Shown here piece by piece: positions 41,991 through 49,541 of a stretch of DNA of 64,000 nucleotides. This stretch comes from Microbacterium sp. SORGH_AS_0428. GTDB taxonomy: Bacteria; Actinomycetota; Actinomycetes; Actinomycetales; Microbacteriaceae. The first letter of the stretch is position 1, and every line of letters begins with the position of its first letter. Location: NCBI RefSeq assembly GCF_031453615.1, contig NZ_JAVIZT010000001.1, positions 3,236,178 through 3,300,177 of the forward strand. Reading direction: 5' to 3'. The notes under the pieces are model-generated. The model did no database searches, had not been told where the DNA came from, and saw only the letters and a program-made list of their open reading frames with translations. The translations under genes were made by a program, and so were the position numbers.

Positions 41991-42512
41991 TCAGCCCGCG
42001 TCGGGGGAGGTGAGCGCGGCGATCGTGCCGGGCTCGAGCCATGACGGGCGTTGGTCGTCCGGGATCATCGGCGCCACGAACCTCACACGATCCGGTGCCC
42101 ACCCCGGTGTCACGACGCTGCCGATCAGCGCGTAGCCCTGTGGATCGATGAGCCGGAGCGCCTTCGTGGTGCCGGCGGGGCACACCACCATCGGCTGTTC
42201 GCCCGCATCCACATCCGTGCCGAGCACCTGCCGCTCGATGAATCCCGCGTCCGTCGCCAGGAGATACTCGACCGGTCCGCCTTCGATCAGCACATGGATG
42301 TCGTCGGATGCGAGCCGGTGCCAGTAGTTGACCGGGCGCTCGGCGTCGAGCAGGTAGTAGATCGAGTTGTGCGCGGCCAGCGTGTCCTCACCCTCGGTGA
42401 CCGGCAGGTCGGAGCGGGAGCGCGGTGCCCACCATCCGGACTCCACGGGCAGCGGCTCGAGCTGTAGCGCGCGTCGCCAGTACTCGGCGCGGGAAGGGGC
42501 GTCGGGCGTCAT
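41991..42512 (-). CDS. cupin-fold protein, DUF985 type
   Basis: 173 residues. It has the DUF985 layout: LQLEPLPVESGWWAPRSRS, NSIYYLLDAERPVNYWHRLASDDIHVLIEGGPVEYLL (cupin core with metal-type His in WHRL), then VCPAGTTKALRLIDPQGYALIGSVVTPGW and FVAPMIPDDQRPSWL. Small soluble proteins of this type bind metals or sugars; the function is not defined. I use the ATG at 42510-42512, which overlaps the SdpI-like gene by 4 bp. The open frame further up lies on the opposite strand of nothing recognisable. Confidence 0.8.
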   Translation of the reverse strand: MTPDAPSRAEYWRRALQLEPLPVESGWWAPRSRSDLPVTEGEDTLAAHNSIYYLLDAERPVNYWHRLASDDIHVLIEGGPVEYLLATDAGFIERQVLGTDVDAGEQPMVVCPAGTTKALRLIDPQGYALIGSVVTPGWAPDRVRFVAPMIPDDQRPSWLEPGTIAALTSPDAG

Positions 42513-42850
42513 CCCTCGAGGATGGCAGATGCCCGCGCGGCACGGGTCGCCGCTGTCAGCGACACGACGATCGTCGCGACGAACACGACCACCACGATGA
42601 CGGCGAACACGACGGCTGTCACACCGCTGAGCAGGAGCGCGCCCGCGCTCGCCGCAGCGCTCGCCGCGAGACCCACCCAAGCCCAGCGCGCCGCGGCGCG
42701 GTGCCCCGCAGTCCAGGCGGCGGACGAGCGCAGCGTGGATCGGGTGCGGATGCCGGCGAGGCGGTTCTTGCCCAATATGCCACGGGCGGCGAGCTGGGTG
42801 AGCACGGCCGAGACGAGGAGGAGGGCGGGGAACACGATCACGCCGGTCAT
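42509..42850 (-). CDS. SdpI family membrane protein
   Basis: 113 residues with three hydrophobic helices (VIVFPALLLVSAVLTQLAA, WAWVGLAASAAASAGALLL, VFAVIVVVVFVATIVVSL). Between the first two lies GKNRLAGIRTRSTLRSSAAWTAGHRAAAR, the characteristic SdpI/YhfL loop (N-x-x-x-G-I-R-T). In Bacillus SdpI gives immunity to the SdpC toxin; most family members have no known toxin. It is divergent from the GntR regulator (39-bp gap) and coupled to the cupin gene. Confidence 0.82.
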   Translation of the reverse strand: MTGVIVFPALLLVSAVLTQLAARGILGKNRLAGIRTRSTLRSSAAWTAGHRAAARWAWVGLAASAAASAGALLLSGVTAVVFAVIVVVVFVATIVVSLTAATRAARASAILEG

Positions 42851-42867
42851 GCCCTCAGCCTAGCGAA

Positions 42868-42890
42868 TTGTTCTACTAACATTGCGAACA
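42868..42890. promoter_or_regulatory. possible autoregulatory operator/-10 region of GntR gene
   Basis: Around the regulator's start, TTGTTC and GAACA form inverted half-sites spaced 12 nt (TTGTTCTACTAACATTGCGA core). TACTAA can act as a -10 box. YtrA-type regulators usually control their own promoter through such a TA-rich inverted repeat. Confidence 0.4.
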
Positions 42891-43237
42891 TGTTGTTCCG
42901 CGTCGATCACGCCTCCTCGGTGTCGCTCTCCGACCAGATCGCCCTGCAAGTGCGGGCCGGCATCGTCTCGGGCGAGCTGACACCGGGGGAGCGCCTGCCC
43001 GCGGCACGTGACCTGGCGACCGCCCTGCACGTGAACATGCACACGGTGCTCCGTGCGTACGGGCGCCTCCGCGAGGAGGGGATCATCGAGATGCGTCAGG
43101 GCCGCGGTGCGTGGGTGCGCCCGGAGGCGAACCAGGCACTCGTGCGGATCACCGAGCTCGCCGGGCAGCTCGCCGCAGAGGCGCGCAAGATCGGTCTGAG
43201 CCCGCAGGAGATCCTCCGGCTCATGGAGTCGTCATGA
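42890..43237 (+). CDS. GntR family regulator, YtrA type
   Basis: 115 residues. N-terminal winged helix: SLSDQIALQVRAGIVSGELTPGERLPAARDLATALHVNMHTVLRAYGRLREEGIIEMRQGRGAWV. It is followed by only a short helical tail instead of a ligand-binding domain, the mark of the YtrA subfamily. Such regulators repress the membrane proteins encoded next to them. The stop overlaps the start of the DUF1648 gene (ATGA), so regulator and target form an operon. Confidence 0.88.
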   Translation: MLFRVDHASSVSLSDQIALQVRAGIVSGELTPGERLPAARDLATALHVNMHTVLRAYGRLREEGIIEMRQGRGAWVRPEANQALVRITELAGQLAAEARKIGLSPQEILRLMESS

Positions 43238-44202
43238 CGGCGCGGCTTCGCTGGACGGTCGCGCTCACCGCGATGTGGATCCCCGCGGTGGCGATCGCCG
43301 CCACGGGTCTCCTGTGGCGCGACGTGCTGCCCGAGCGCGTCGCCTCGCACTGGTCCGACCTGGGTGCGGCCGACGGCGACGCGCCCACTGTCGTCGTGCT
43401 CGTCGTCGCACTCATCGTTGCGGCCGGCGCCGCGATCGCCGCCACCGTGATCGTGACCATCGGACGGCGGACCGCGCGCACCACGCACATGAGCATGTTC
43501 TGGCTCGGCGTGCCCGCCGCGCTCGCGGCCGCGTGCTGGCTCGTGCCCGCCTGGCTGACCCTGCGCGCGGGATCGGCCGAGGGTGCCGCGCTCGGCATCT
43601 GGATCGTCCCGCTGCTGCTCTGCATCCTGTACGGCGTCGTTCCCTATGCGCTGGCGCCGCGACCAGGGGCGACCGAGGCGCCGGCCGCGCAGACGATGCC
43701 TCTCGCACCGAGCGAGGTCGGCGCGTGGAGCCGCACCCTCACGGCGAACATCTTCGTCTACGCCACGATCGTGGTCGCGGCCATCACCGTCGTCGTCATG
43801 GTCCCGCTGGTGTCCTCAGGGTCGCTCGGCTCGGCCTGGTTCGCACCGGTCATCCTGCTCGGCGCCACCGTGATGCTCGCCTCCTTCATCCGCATCCGCG
43901 TGAGCGCGGATTGGCGCGGGCTGCGCGTCGTGTCGCTTCTGCTGCGCATTCCGCTGAAGCGCATCCCGCTGGACCGCATCCGCCGCGCTGAAGCCGCACA
44001 CCTGACGCCCGGCGAGTGGGGAGGGTGGGGCTATCGCATCATGGCGGGTCGCTCCGCGCTGGTGCTGCGCAGCGGTCCGGGGCTCGTCGTCACGAGCACG
44101 GACGGCACGCAGTTCGCGATCAGTCTCGCGGATGCCGAGAGCCCCGCACGACTGCTCAACACGCTGCGCGGGCAGGAGGCCGGAGTGGATTCATCGGCGT
44201 AG
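43234..44202 (+). CDS. DUF1648 domain membrane protein
   Basis: 322 residues. The N-terminal DUF1648 unit WIPAVAIAATGLLWRDVLPERVASHWSDLGAADG is followed by several membrane helices (TVVVLVVALIVAAGAAIAAT, MFWLGVPAALAAACWLVP, IWIVPLLLCILYGVVPYAL, VYATIVVAAITVVVM, WFAPVILLGATVMLASFI). A C-terminal PH-like cytoplasmic part (SADWRGLRVVSLLLRIPLKRIPLDRIRRAE) ends the protein. Family role unknown; linked to GntR regulators in many firmicutes and actinobacteria, probably in envelope stress. Confidence 0.8.
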   Translation: MTARLRWTVALTAMWIPAVAIAATGLLWRDVLPERVASHWSDLGAADGDAPTVVVLVVALIVAAGAAIAATVIVTIGRRTARTTHMSMFWLGVPAALAAACWLVPAWLTLRAGSAEGAALGIWIVPLLLCILYGVVPYALAPRPGATEAPAAQTMPLAPSEVGAWSRTLTANIFVYATIVVAAITVVVMVPLVSSGSLGSAWFAPVILLGATVMLASFIRIRVSADWRGLRVVSLLLRIPLKRIPLDRIRRAEAAHLTPGEWGGWGYRIMAGRSALVLRSGPGLVVTSTDGTQFAISLADAESPARLLNTLRGQEAGVDSSA

Positions 44203-44251
44203 TCCGGTCGCCGCACCGTTCATGGCTTGACCCCGCCGCAACGTCATAGTC

Positions 44252-45481
44252 GTGACTGGGTGCATGACCGTCATACCCGTGGCCTACCTGGCCTCCACTT
44301 TCCTCTCCCTGCTCGGAAACTCGATCGCCGCCGTCGCTCTGCCGCTCATCGTGCTGCAGGTCACCGGCAGCGTCCTCGGTGCGGGTGCCGTCGCCGCAGC
44401 CACCGCGGTTCCCGCCATCCTCGCCGGACTGTTCGCGGGCGTGATCATCGACCGCGTCAACCGGCGCACCGCCTCGATCGCCTCCGACGTCATCTCCGCG
44501 CTCGCCGTCGCAGCCCTCCCCGTGGTGGACCTCGTCTGGGGGCTGAACCTCGGATGGTTCGTGATCCTCGGGATCGTCGGTGCCCTCGGCGACGTGCCCG
44601 GCATGACGGCACGCGAGACGCTCCTGCCCGCGATCGTGCGCCACGGCCGGTGGAGCGCCGAACGTCTCATCGGGGTGCGGGAAGCGCTCGGAGCGATCGC
44701 GATCCTCCTCGGCCCCGCCCTCGCCGGCGTGCTGCTGGTGATGCTCGACGGTGCCGGCGTGCTGTGGGTGACGGCGGCCACTTCCTTCGCCGCCGCGCTC
44801 ATCACCCTGTTGTTGCCGCGGCGAATCGGTGCGCTCGCCGACAGCGCGGTGTCGCACACGAACGGGTGGTCGCAGCTGCGGGAAGGATGGCGCGTGCTCG
44901 CGGGCAGTCGGTTCCTCGTCGTGACGACCTCGCTCAGCCTGCTCTCGGTGCTCGTGCTCGCCTCGATGCAGGCCCTGATTCTCCCGGTTTACTTCACCCT
45001 CGAGGGAGAACCCGGTCTCCTCGGCCTCGTGCTCTCCGCGCTCGCTGCCGGGATGCTGGTCGGCGGGGCCCTCTACGCCGTCGCGGGCACGCGCGGGTCG
45101 CGCCGGGGGTGGTTCCTCACCGGACTCCTCGGGAGCACGGCGGGGTTCGCGCTGATCGGCGCCCTGCCGTCGGTGTGGGTCGTGCTCGCGGGCGCCGCGG
45201 TCGTGGGCCTCGCCGCGGGCGTGTTCAACAGCCTCATCGGCGTGCTCATGATCGAGCGCATCCCGGAGGCGCTGCGCGGCCGCATCCTCGGCACGCAGAA
45301 TGCGGTGCTGACAGCGGCGCCGCCCGTGGGGATCGTGCTCGCCGCCGTGCTCACCGAGTACGCGGGCGTCGACACGGCTGCCGTGCTGCTTGCGAGCGTG
45401 TGGCTGATCGCGCTCGTCGTCGGGATCGCCGCGAGGTCACTGCGTAGCCTGGAACCCGTGACCGACACGGATGCGGGGTGA
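44252..45481 (+). CDS. MFS transporter
   Basis: 409 residues, twelve helices. GVIIDRVNRRTASIASDVISA is the loop 2-3 motif (D-R-x-N-R-R), and EALRGRILGTQNAV resembles the second-half counterpart. It belongs to the MFS_3/enterobactin-exporter-like group that exports drugs or small metabolites. GTG at 44252 is used; ATG at 44264 is an alternative. The MerR gene begins 6 bp after its stop, so the pair is probably one unit in which the regulator controls the exporter. Confidence 0.85.
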   Translation: MTGCMTVIPVAYLASTFLSLLGNSIAAVALPLIVLQVTGSVLGAGAVAAATAVPAILAGLFAGVIIDRVNRRTASIASDVISALAVAALPVVDLVWGLNLGWFVILGIVGALGDVPGMTARETLLPAIVRHGRWSAERLIGVREALGAIAILLGPALAGVLLVMLDGAGVLWVTAATSFAAALITLLLPRRIGALADSAVSHTNGWSQLREGWRVLAGSRFLVVTTSLSLLSVLVLASMQALILPVYFTLEGEPGLLGLVLSALAAGMLVGGALYAVAGTRGSRRGWFLTGLLGSTAGFALIGALPSVWVVLAGAAVVGLAAGVFNSLIGVLMIERIPEALRGRILGTQNAVLTAAPPVGIVLAAVLTEYAGVDTAAVLLASVWLIALVVGIAARSLRSLEPVTDTDAG

Positions 45482-45487
45482 GCCGCC

Positions 45488-46231
45488 ATGCGCAGCGGTG
45501 AACTCGCGCGCCTCGCCGGCGTCACGGTGCGCGCCCTGCGGCATTACCACCAGGAAGGCGTCCTTCCCGAGCCCGAGCGCGGGAGCAACGGCTACCGCGA
45601 GTATCGCGTGAGCGATCTGGTGCGGGTGCTGCGCATCCGTCGTCTGTCGGCGGTCGGCGTCCCGCTCGACGAGATGACCGCGCTGCTCGACGGGGAGACG
45701 GCGGATGCGGGTGCCCTCCTCGACTCTCTCGACGCGGAGCTCGCGGCGCAGATCGATCGGCTGGCGGCACAGCGTTCGCTGATCGCGCGGCTGCGCGCGA
45801 CCGACGCGGCGCCCGACGTTCCCCCCGAGCTCGCCCCTCATCTCGCGGTGCTCGCCGCGGCCGGTGGCCCCGCCGACCTGGCGAACATGGATCGCGATCA
45901 GTCCGTGCTCCTCGCCCACCTGGCGGGAGAGGAAGGGATGCCGCGACTCACGCGCCTCTATGAGATCCTCAGCACCCCCGCCCTCAGCCCGCTCATCGCC
46001 GAGATCTCGGCACGCTTCGCCGAGATCGACACCGACACCGCATCCGCCGAGATCGACGGGTTCATCGAGACCGTGGTGACAGCTTTCGGTCCGATCGTCG
46101 CCGAGGTGACGGATGCCGGCGGCGCCGTCGATCTGGGGCCGGGGGCCGGATTGATCGACGACCTCGTCCGCATCCAGTTCACGCCCGCGCAGCGTCGCGT
46201 GCTGCGCGAGATCGAACGCCGCCTGTCCTGA
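45488..46231 (+). CDS. MerR family transcriptional regulator
   Basis: 247 residues. Winged helix: MRSGELARLAGVTVRALRHYHQEGVLPEPERGSNGYREYRVSDLVRVLRIRRL. A dimerisation helix follows (LDEMTALLDGETADAGALLDSL, IDRLAAQRSLIARL). The C-terminal ~150 residues are helical and carry no Cys metal site, suggesting an organic ligand as in drug-binding members. Encoded directly after an MFS exporter that it may control. Confidence 0.88.
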   Translation: MRSGELARLAGVTVRALRHYHQEGVLPEPERGSNGYREYRVSDLVRVLRIRRLSAVGVPLDEMTALLDGETADAGALLDSLDAELAAQIDRLAAQRSLIARLRATDAAPDVPPELAPHLAVLAAAGGPADLANMDRDQSVLLAHLAGEEGMPRLTRLYEILSTPALSPLIAEISARFAEIDTDTASAEIDGFIETVVTAFGPIVAEVTDAGGAVDLGPGAGLIDDLVRIQFTPAQRRVLREIERRLS

Positions 46232-46289
46232 CCCTGCCGGCGGCGCCTCGTCCACGCCCGCGGCCGCTCATTCAACCCACCGTCCTGGC

Positions 46290-46360
46290 CGCGAGACTGC
46301 ATTTCGAGCACGAGATCACTGTGTTTACCCGTGATCTCGTGACGAAAATGCAGTCTCGCG
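46290..46360. repeat. long imperfect palindrome (30-bp arms)
   Basis: Arms 46290-46319 (CGCGAGACTGCATTT then CACGAGATCAC) and 46331-46360 pair almost fully, with a small internal bulge, around the loop TGTGTTTACCC. It is located between converging MerR and reductase genes. The length and shape fit a REP/MITE-like dispersed palindrome as well as a terminator; other copies cannot be checked in this window. Confidence 0.8.
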
Positions 46361-46441
46361 GGGAAGGGGGATGTGAGGCGCGGGGAAGGGGGAGGTGAGG
46401 TGCGGGGAAGGGGGGTGAGGCGCGGGGAGGGGAAGGGGGGA
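46358..46441 (+). repeat. G-rich tandem array
   Basis: Four imperfect copies of GCGGGGAAGGGGGATGTGAG, each 20-24 bp long. Every copy contains two G-runs of four to six bases on the plus strand, so the array could form G-quadruplexes. It lies just past the stop of the oxidoreductase-methyltransferase gene on the other strand and abuts the long palindrome. Confidence 0.75.
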
Positions 46442-46452
46442 GCCTCGGGGCG

Positions 46453-47985
46453 CTACACCAACCGCCGGAGGAGGAGAACGCCGTCGTCGATCGTGGACGC
46501 GGTGCCGTCGGGGGTTGTGACGGGGCGCGGGCGGGTCTCAGCGACGACGGTCTCCCACGCCGACGCATCCAGGGCCAGCGCGGCGAGCTCTTCGTGCAGG
46601 TCGGGGAAGTCGGCGTGCTGCGCATCGGCGTGCGACCACGGCGGGACGGACGCGTGCGACACCACGAGCAGGTGACCGCCCGACGCGACGCGGGATGCGG
46701 CGGCGCGCAGGATGTCGATGCGGTCCAGCGTTACGGGGGAGTGCAGGAACGACGCGGTCACGAGATCGAAGGAGCCCTCCGGAATCCCGTCCGGAAGCTC
46801 CGCCCGCACGAAGCGTGCGCGCTCGCCGAGGTCGGCGCTCGCCGCCGCCGCGGTGGCCCGAGCGATGGCCGTCGCGCTGATGTCCACTCCAGTGACCTTC
46901 CAGCCCTGCTCCGCGAGCCACAGGGCGTCGCCTCCCTCGCCGCAGCCCAGATCGAGCGCCGTGCCCGGCGACAGGGATGCCGCCACATCGGCGACTGTGT
47001 GATTGACGCGGCCCGACCACATCCGCTCGCCTCCCGCGTACCGGCCTTCCCAGTACACGGCGGGTGCCGCCAGGCGGTCAAGATCCTCCTCGACGAGCGC
47101 GGCATTCACCCCCGCGCCCACGAAGGATGCGGTGCCCATCGACAGCGGCACGTTCGCGCTCGGGTCGACGACGTTGCCGGCGGCCCAGATGCGCGGGTGA
47201 CTCGTGCGCCCGAGACGGTCGACCTGGATCATCGCGCCCATCGGGCCCTCCGTGCGCACGAGGCCGAGACCGTCGAGGAAGCCGTCCTGCGGAACAGGGC
47301 GACCCGCGGTGAAGATCGCCGACACGGCGACCTCGCGCCCGTCGGCGGTGCGCACCGCGTCGATCCGGTCACCCTCACCGCGCACCTCGATCACCGGAGA
47401 GCTCACCAGCCGCACTCCGCGGGCGAGCAGACGGTGGCGGAGCCCGGGATCGAGCTCGCCGAGGCCCGCGGTGAAGACCACGACGTCGTCGCTCCACTGC
47501 GTCAGCAGCTGCGCCTGGTGTGCGCCGAGCGGCGAGGTCGTCAGCACACCGATGGTCTCACCGCGCACCTCCCAGCCGTGGCAGTAGGGGCAGTGGAGCA
47601 CCGTCCGGCCCCACCGTTCGGCGAGACCAGGGATGTCGGGAAGCTCGTCGCTCAGTCCCGTGGCCACGATGAGCGCGCGTGCGCGGTGCGTGACGCCGTC
47701 GGTGAGCGTGACGGTGACGCCGTCGTCGTCGGCGTCGAGGTGCGACACGGTTCCGTCGACGAACCGGCCTCCGTACCCCTCCACCTCGGCGCGGCCGCGC
47801 GCGCGCAGCTCGCCCGGCGCCAGCCCTTCGTGGCCGAGCACCCCGTGCATGTGCTCGGCGAAGCGGTTGCGGCCCGACCCGGCGTCGACGACCGTGACGG
47901 TGCGGCGGGCGCGCACGAGCATGAGGGCTGCGGAGAGGCCGGCGGGGCCGGCGCCGACGACGAGGACGTCCGTGGAGTTCTGCAT
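46453..47985 (-). CDS. FAD-dependent oxidoreductase fused to a class I SAM methyltransferase
   Basis: 510 residues, two enzymes in one chain. Residues 1-310: thioredoxin-reductase-like flavoprotein with DVLVVGAGPAGLSAALMLVRA (FAD), CPYC in LHCPYCHGWEV near 130 (redox-active pair), and WAAGNVVDPSANVPLSMG near 270. Residues ~320-510: methyltransferase with TALDLGCGEGGDALWLAEQGWKVTGVDIS (SAM site) and FDLVTASFLHSP. Such fusions occur in actinobacteria; the shared substrate is unknown, perhaps a thiol or metalloid. It is divergent from the cupin XRE regulator with 28 bp between, which implies direct control. Confidence 0.88.
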   Translation of the reverse strand: MQNSTDVLVVGAGPAGLSAALMLVRARRTVTVVDAGSGRNRFAEHMHGVLGHEGLAPGELRARGRAEVEGYGGRFVDGTVSHLDADDDGVTVTLTDGVTHRARALIVATGLSDELPDIPGLAERWGRTVLHCPYCHGWEVRGETIGVLTTSPLGAHQAQLLTQWSDDVVVFTAGLGELDPGLRHRLLARGVRLVSSPVIEVRGEGDRIDAVRTADGREVAVSAIFTAGRPVPQDGFLDGLGLVRTEGPMGAMIQVDRLGRTSHPRIWAAGNVVDPSANVPLSMGTASFVGAGVNAALVEEDLDRLAAPAVYWEGRYAGGERMWSGRVNHTVADVAASLSPGTALDLGCGEGGDALWLAEQGWKVTGVDISATAIARATAAAASADLGERARFVRAELPDGIPEGSFDLVTASFLHSPVTLDRIDILRAAASRVASGGHLLVVSHASVPPWSHADAQHADFPDLHEELAALALDASAWETVVAETRPRPVTTPDGTASTIDDGVLLLRRLV

Positions 47986-48004
47986 GAGCCCATCACACGG
48001 CTAC

Positions 48005-48033
48005 TCTGCAACTATGGCAAGTGAACTTGCAGA
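48005..48033. promoter_or_regulatory. inverted-repeat operator over the XRE start codon
   Basis: TCTGCAA at 48005-48011 and TTGCAGA at 48027-48033 are exact inverted arms, with a third half-site GCAAGT between them (48018-48023). The site overlaps the -10 hexamer TACTCT (48002-48007) and the ATG at 48014, so binding would block both divergent genes. This is the classic position for autoregulation. Confidence 0.55.
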
Positions 48034-48604
48034 AACAGCAAGCCCCTCCGTCCGAGCCGAACTCGAGGACCTCGGGATGCGGTTGCGCACCGTCCGCCGC
48101 GCGAAGGGCTGGACGCTCGACGACCTCGCTGCGCGCGCGGGACTCTCCTCGAGCACGCTCTCACGGCTCGAGTCGGGCAAGCGCCAGGCGAGTCTCGAGT
48201 TGCTGCTGCCGCTCGTGCGTGAGCTCGGCATCCGCATCGACGACCTGCTGCAGCCGCGCGACCAGGACCCCCGCGTGCGGCGCACCCTCATCCATCGCGA
48301 AGGCCACCTCGTCCTCCCGCTCGCACCGGAGGGGTCGCCGACGAACGCGTACAAGATCACGTACCTCCCGGGTCCTGAACCCGAGCAGCGGGTGCACGAC
48401 GGGTTCGCTTGGTTCTACGTGCTCTCGGGGCGCCTGCGCCTGCGTCTCGGGGAGCAGGACCTCGTGCTCGTGCGCGGTGAAGCGGCCGAGTTCGATACCC
48501 GCACGCCGCACGCGATGTCCGCCGCGGGCGGCAAGCCCGTGCAGCTGATCAGCATCTTCCACGGCGACGGCGACCGCATCCACACACACTCCGAGTCCGT
48601 ATGA
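48014..48604 (+). CDS. XRE family regulator with C-terminal cupin domain
   Basis: 196 residues. HTH_3: LGMRLRTVRRAKGWTLDDLAARAGLSSSTLSRLESGKRQASLELLLPLVRELGI (20-75). The cupin sensor follows (KITYLPGPEPEQRVHDGFAWFYVLSGRLRLRLGEQDLVLVRGEAAEFDTRTPHAMSA). TACTCT ends 6 nt before the ATG, implying a leaderless message. Its partner is almost certainly the divergent reductase-methyltransferase fusion, whose substrate or product may be the cupin ligand (inference). Confidence 0.9.
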   Translation: MASELAETASPSVRAELEDLGMRLRTVRRAKGWTLDDLAARAGLSSSTLSRLESGKRQASLELLLPLVRELGIRIDDLLQPRDQDPRVRRTLIHREGHLVLPLAPEGSPTNAYKITYLPGPEPEQRVHDGFAWFYVLSGRLRLRLGEQDLVLVRGEAAEFDTRTPHAMSAAGGKPVQLISIFHGDGDRIHTHSESV

Positions 48605-48617
48605 CCCGGCCGCGCAT

Positions 48618-49442
48618 TCAGTGCTCGCTGAGCGCGGACTCCTGAGGCACGGCGGCTTCGGCGAGCCGTGGCGATCCGCCGATGAACCAGTACACCAGAC
48701 CCACGAGCACGGCGCCGCCGAACAGGTTACCGAGTCCGACCCACAGCAGGTTCGTGCCGAAGTGTCCCCAGGTGGCGTCCGGTACGCCGGTGGCGAGACC
48801 GATCGTGTAGGTCGTCATGTTCGCGACGACGTGCTCGAACCCCGAGGTGATGAAGGCGAGGATGGCGCAGAAGATCACGGCGAGCTTCGCGCCGTCGGAG
48901 CTGAGCCGGGCGCACATCCAGATCGCCAGGCAGACGAGCAGATTACAGAGCGCCCCGCGGACGAAGAGCTCCACCGGGCCCTCGTGCGCCTTCGCCGCCA
49001 GCATGTCCGCGAGCATCGTGCCGGCCGCCGCGTTGCTGTGCAGCACACCCGAGGTCGCCACGAGTACACCGAAGACGACCGAGCCGGCCAGGTTGGCGCC
49101 GAAGGTGGCGAACAGCGCACCGATCGCCGGGCCGGGACGTATGGCACGCAGGTAGGTGCCCTGCGCGAGCGTCATCATCGAGGAGGTCACGAGCTCGCCG
49201 CCCGCGAACACGACCAGCGTCAGCGCCACGCCGAACACGAGCCCGCTGACGAACTTGCCCCAACCGCTTCCGGCGGCCGTCAGCGGCCCCGCGGCGCTGA
49301 CCATCAGCACGACTCCGACGCCGATGTAGGCACCGGCCATCATCCCCGACGCGAGAAAGCGCCCGGGATGCCGCAGGCCGTGCACCTTGTGCTCCGCCGC
49401 CGGTGCCTGCACGTCGACGAGCGCGCGTTCGATAGTCAGCAT
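48618..49442 (-). CDS. formate/nitrite transporter (FNT) family channel
   Basis: 274 residues forming the six-helix FNT fold (pentameric channel for formate, nitrite or hydrosulphide). Signatures: FLASGMMAGAYIGVGVVLM (TM1), FGVALTLVVFAGGELVTSSMM (TM2 with its broken helix), GANLAGSVVFGVLV, LCNLLVCLAIWM, SGFEHVVANMT and LLWVGLGNLFGGAVLVGLVYWF. Substrate preference cannot be fixed from the sequence. A single gene, converging with the XRE regulator. Confidence 0.88.
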   Translation of the reverse strand: MLTIERALVDVQAPAAEHKVHGLRHPGRFLASGMMAGAYIGVGVVLMVSAAGPLTAAGSGWGKFVSGLVFGVALTLVVFAGGELVTSSMMTLAQGTYLRAIRPGPAIGALFATFGANLAGSVVFGVLVATSGVLHSNAAAGTMLADMLAAKAHEGPVELFVRGALCNLLVCLAIWMCARLSSDGAKLAVIFCAILAFITSGFEHVVANMTTYTIGLATGVPDATWGHFGTNLLWVGLGNLFGGAVLVGLVYWFIGGSPRLAEAAVPQESALSEH

Positions 49443-49541
49443 GTCCGATCGGACGCGAGTGGTGGGCGCGTCCGCCTCCTGCGTCGATCGTCCTCCGGAT
49501 GCGGGCGCGAGCCGCGCCCGGTCAGCCGTGCATAAACCGGA

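Noticed and set aside
46358..46441. CRISPR-like repeat array
   Set aside because: Units are contiguous, G-rich and without spacers; no cas genes are present.
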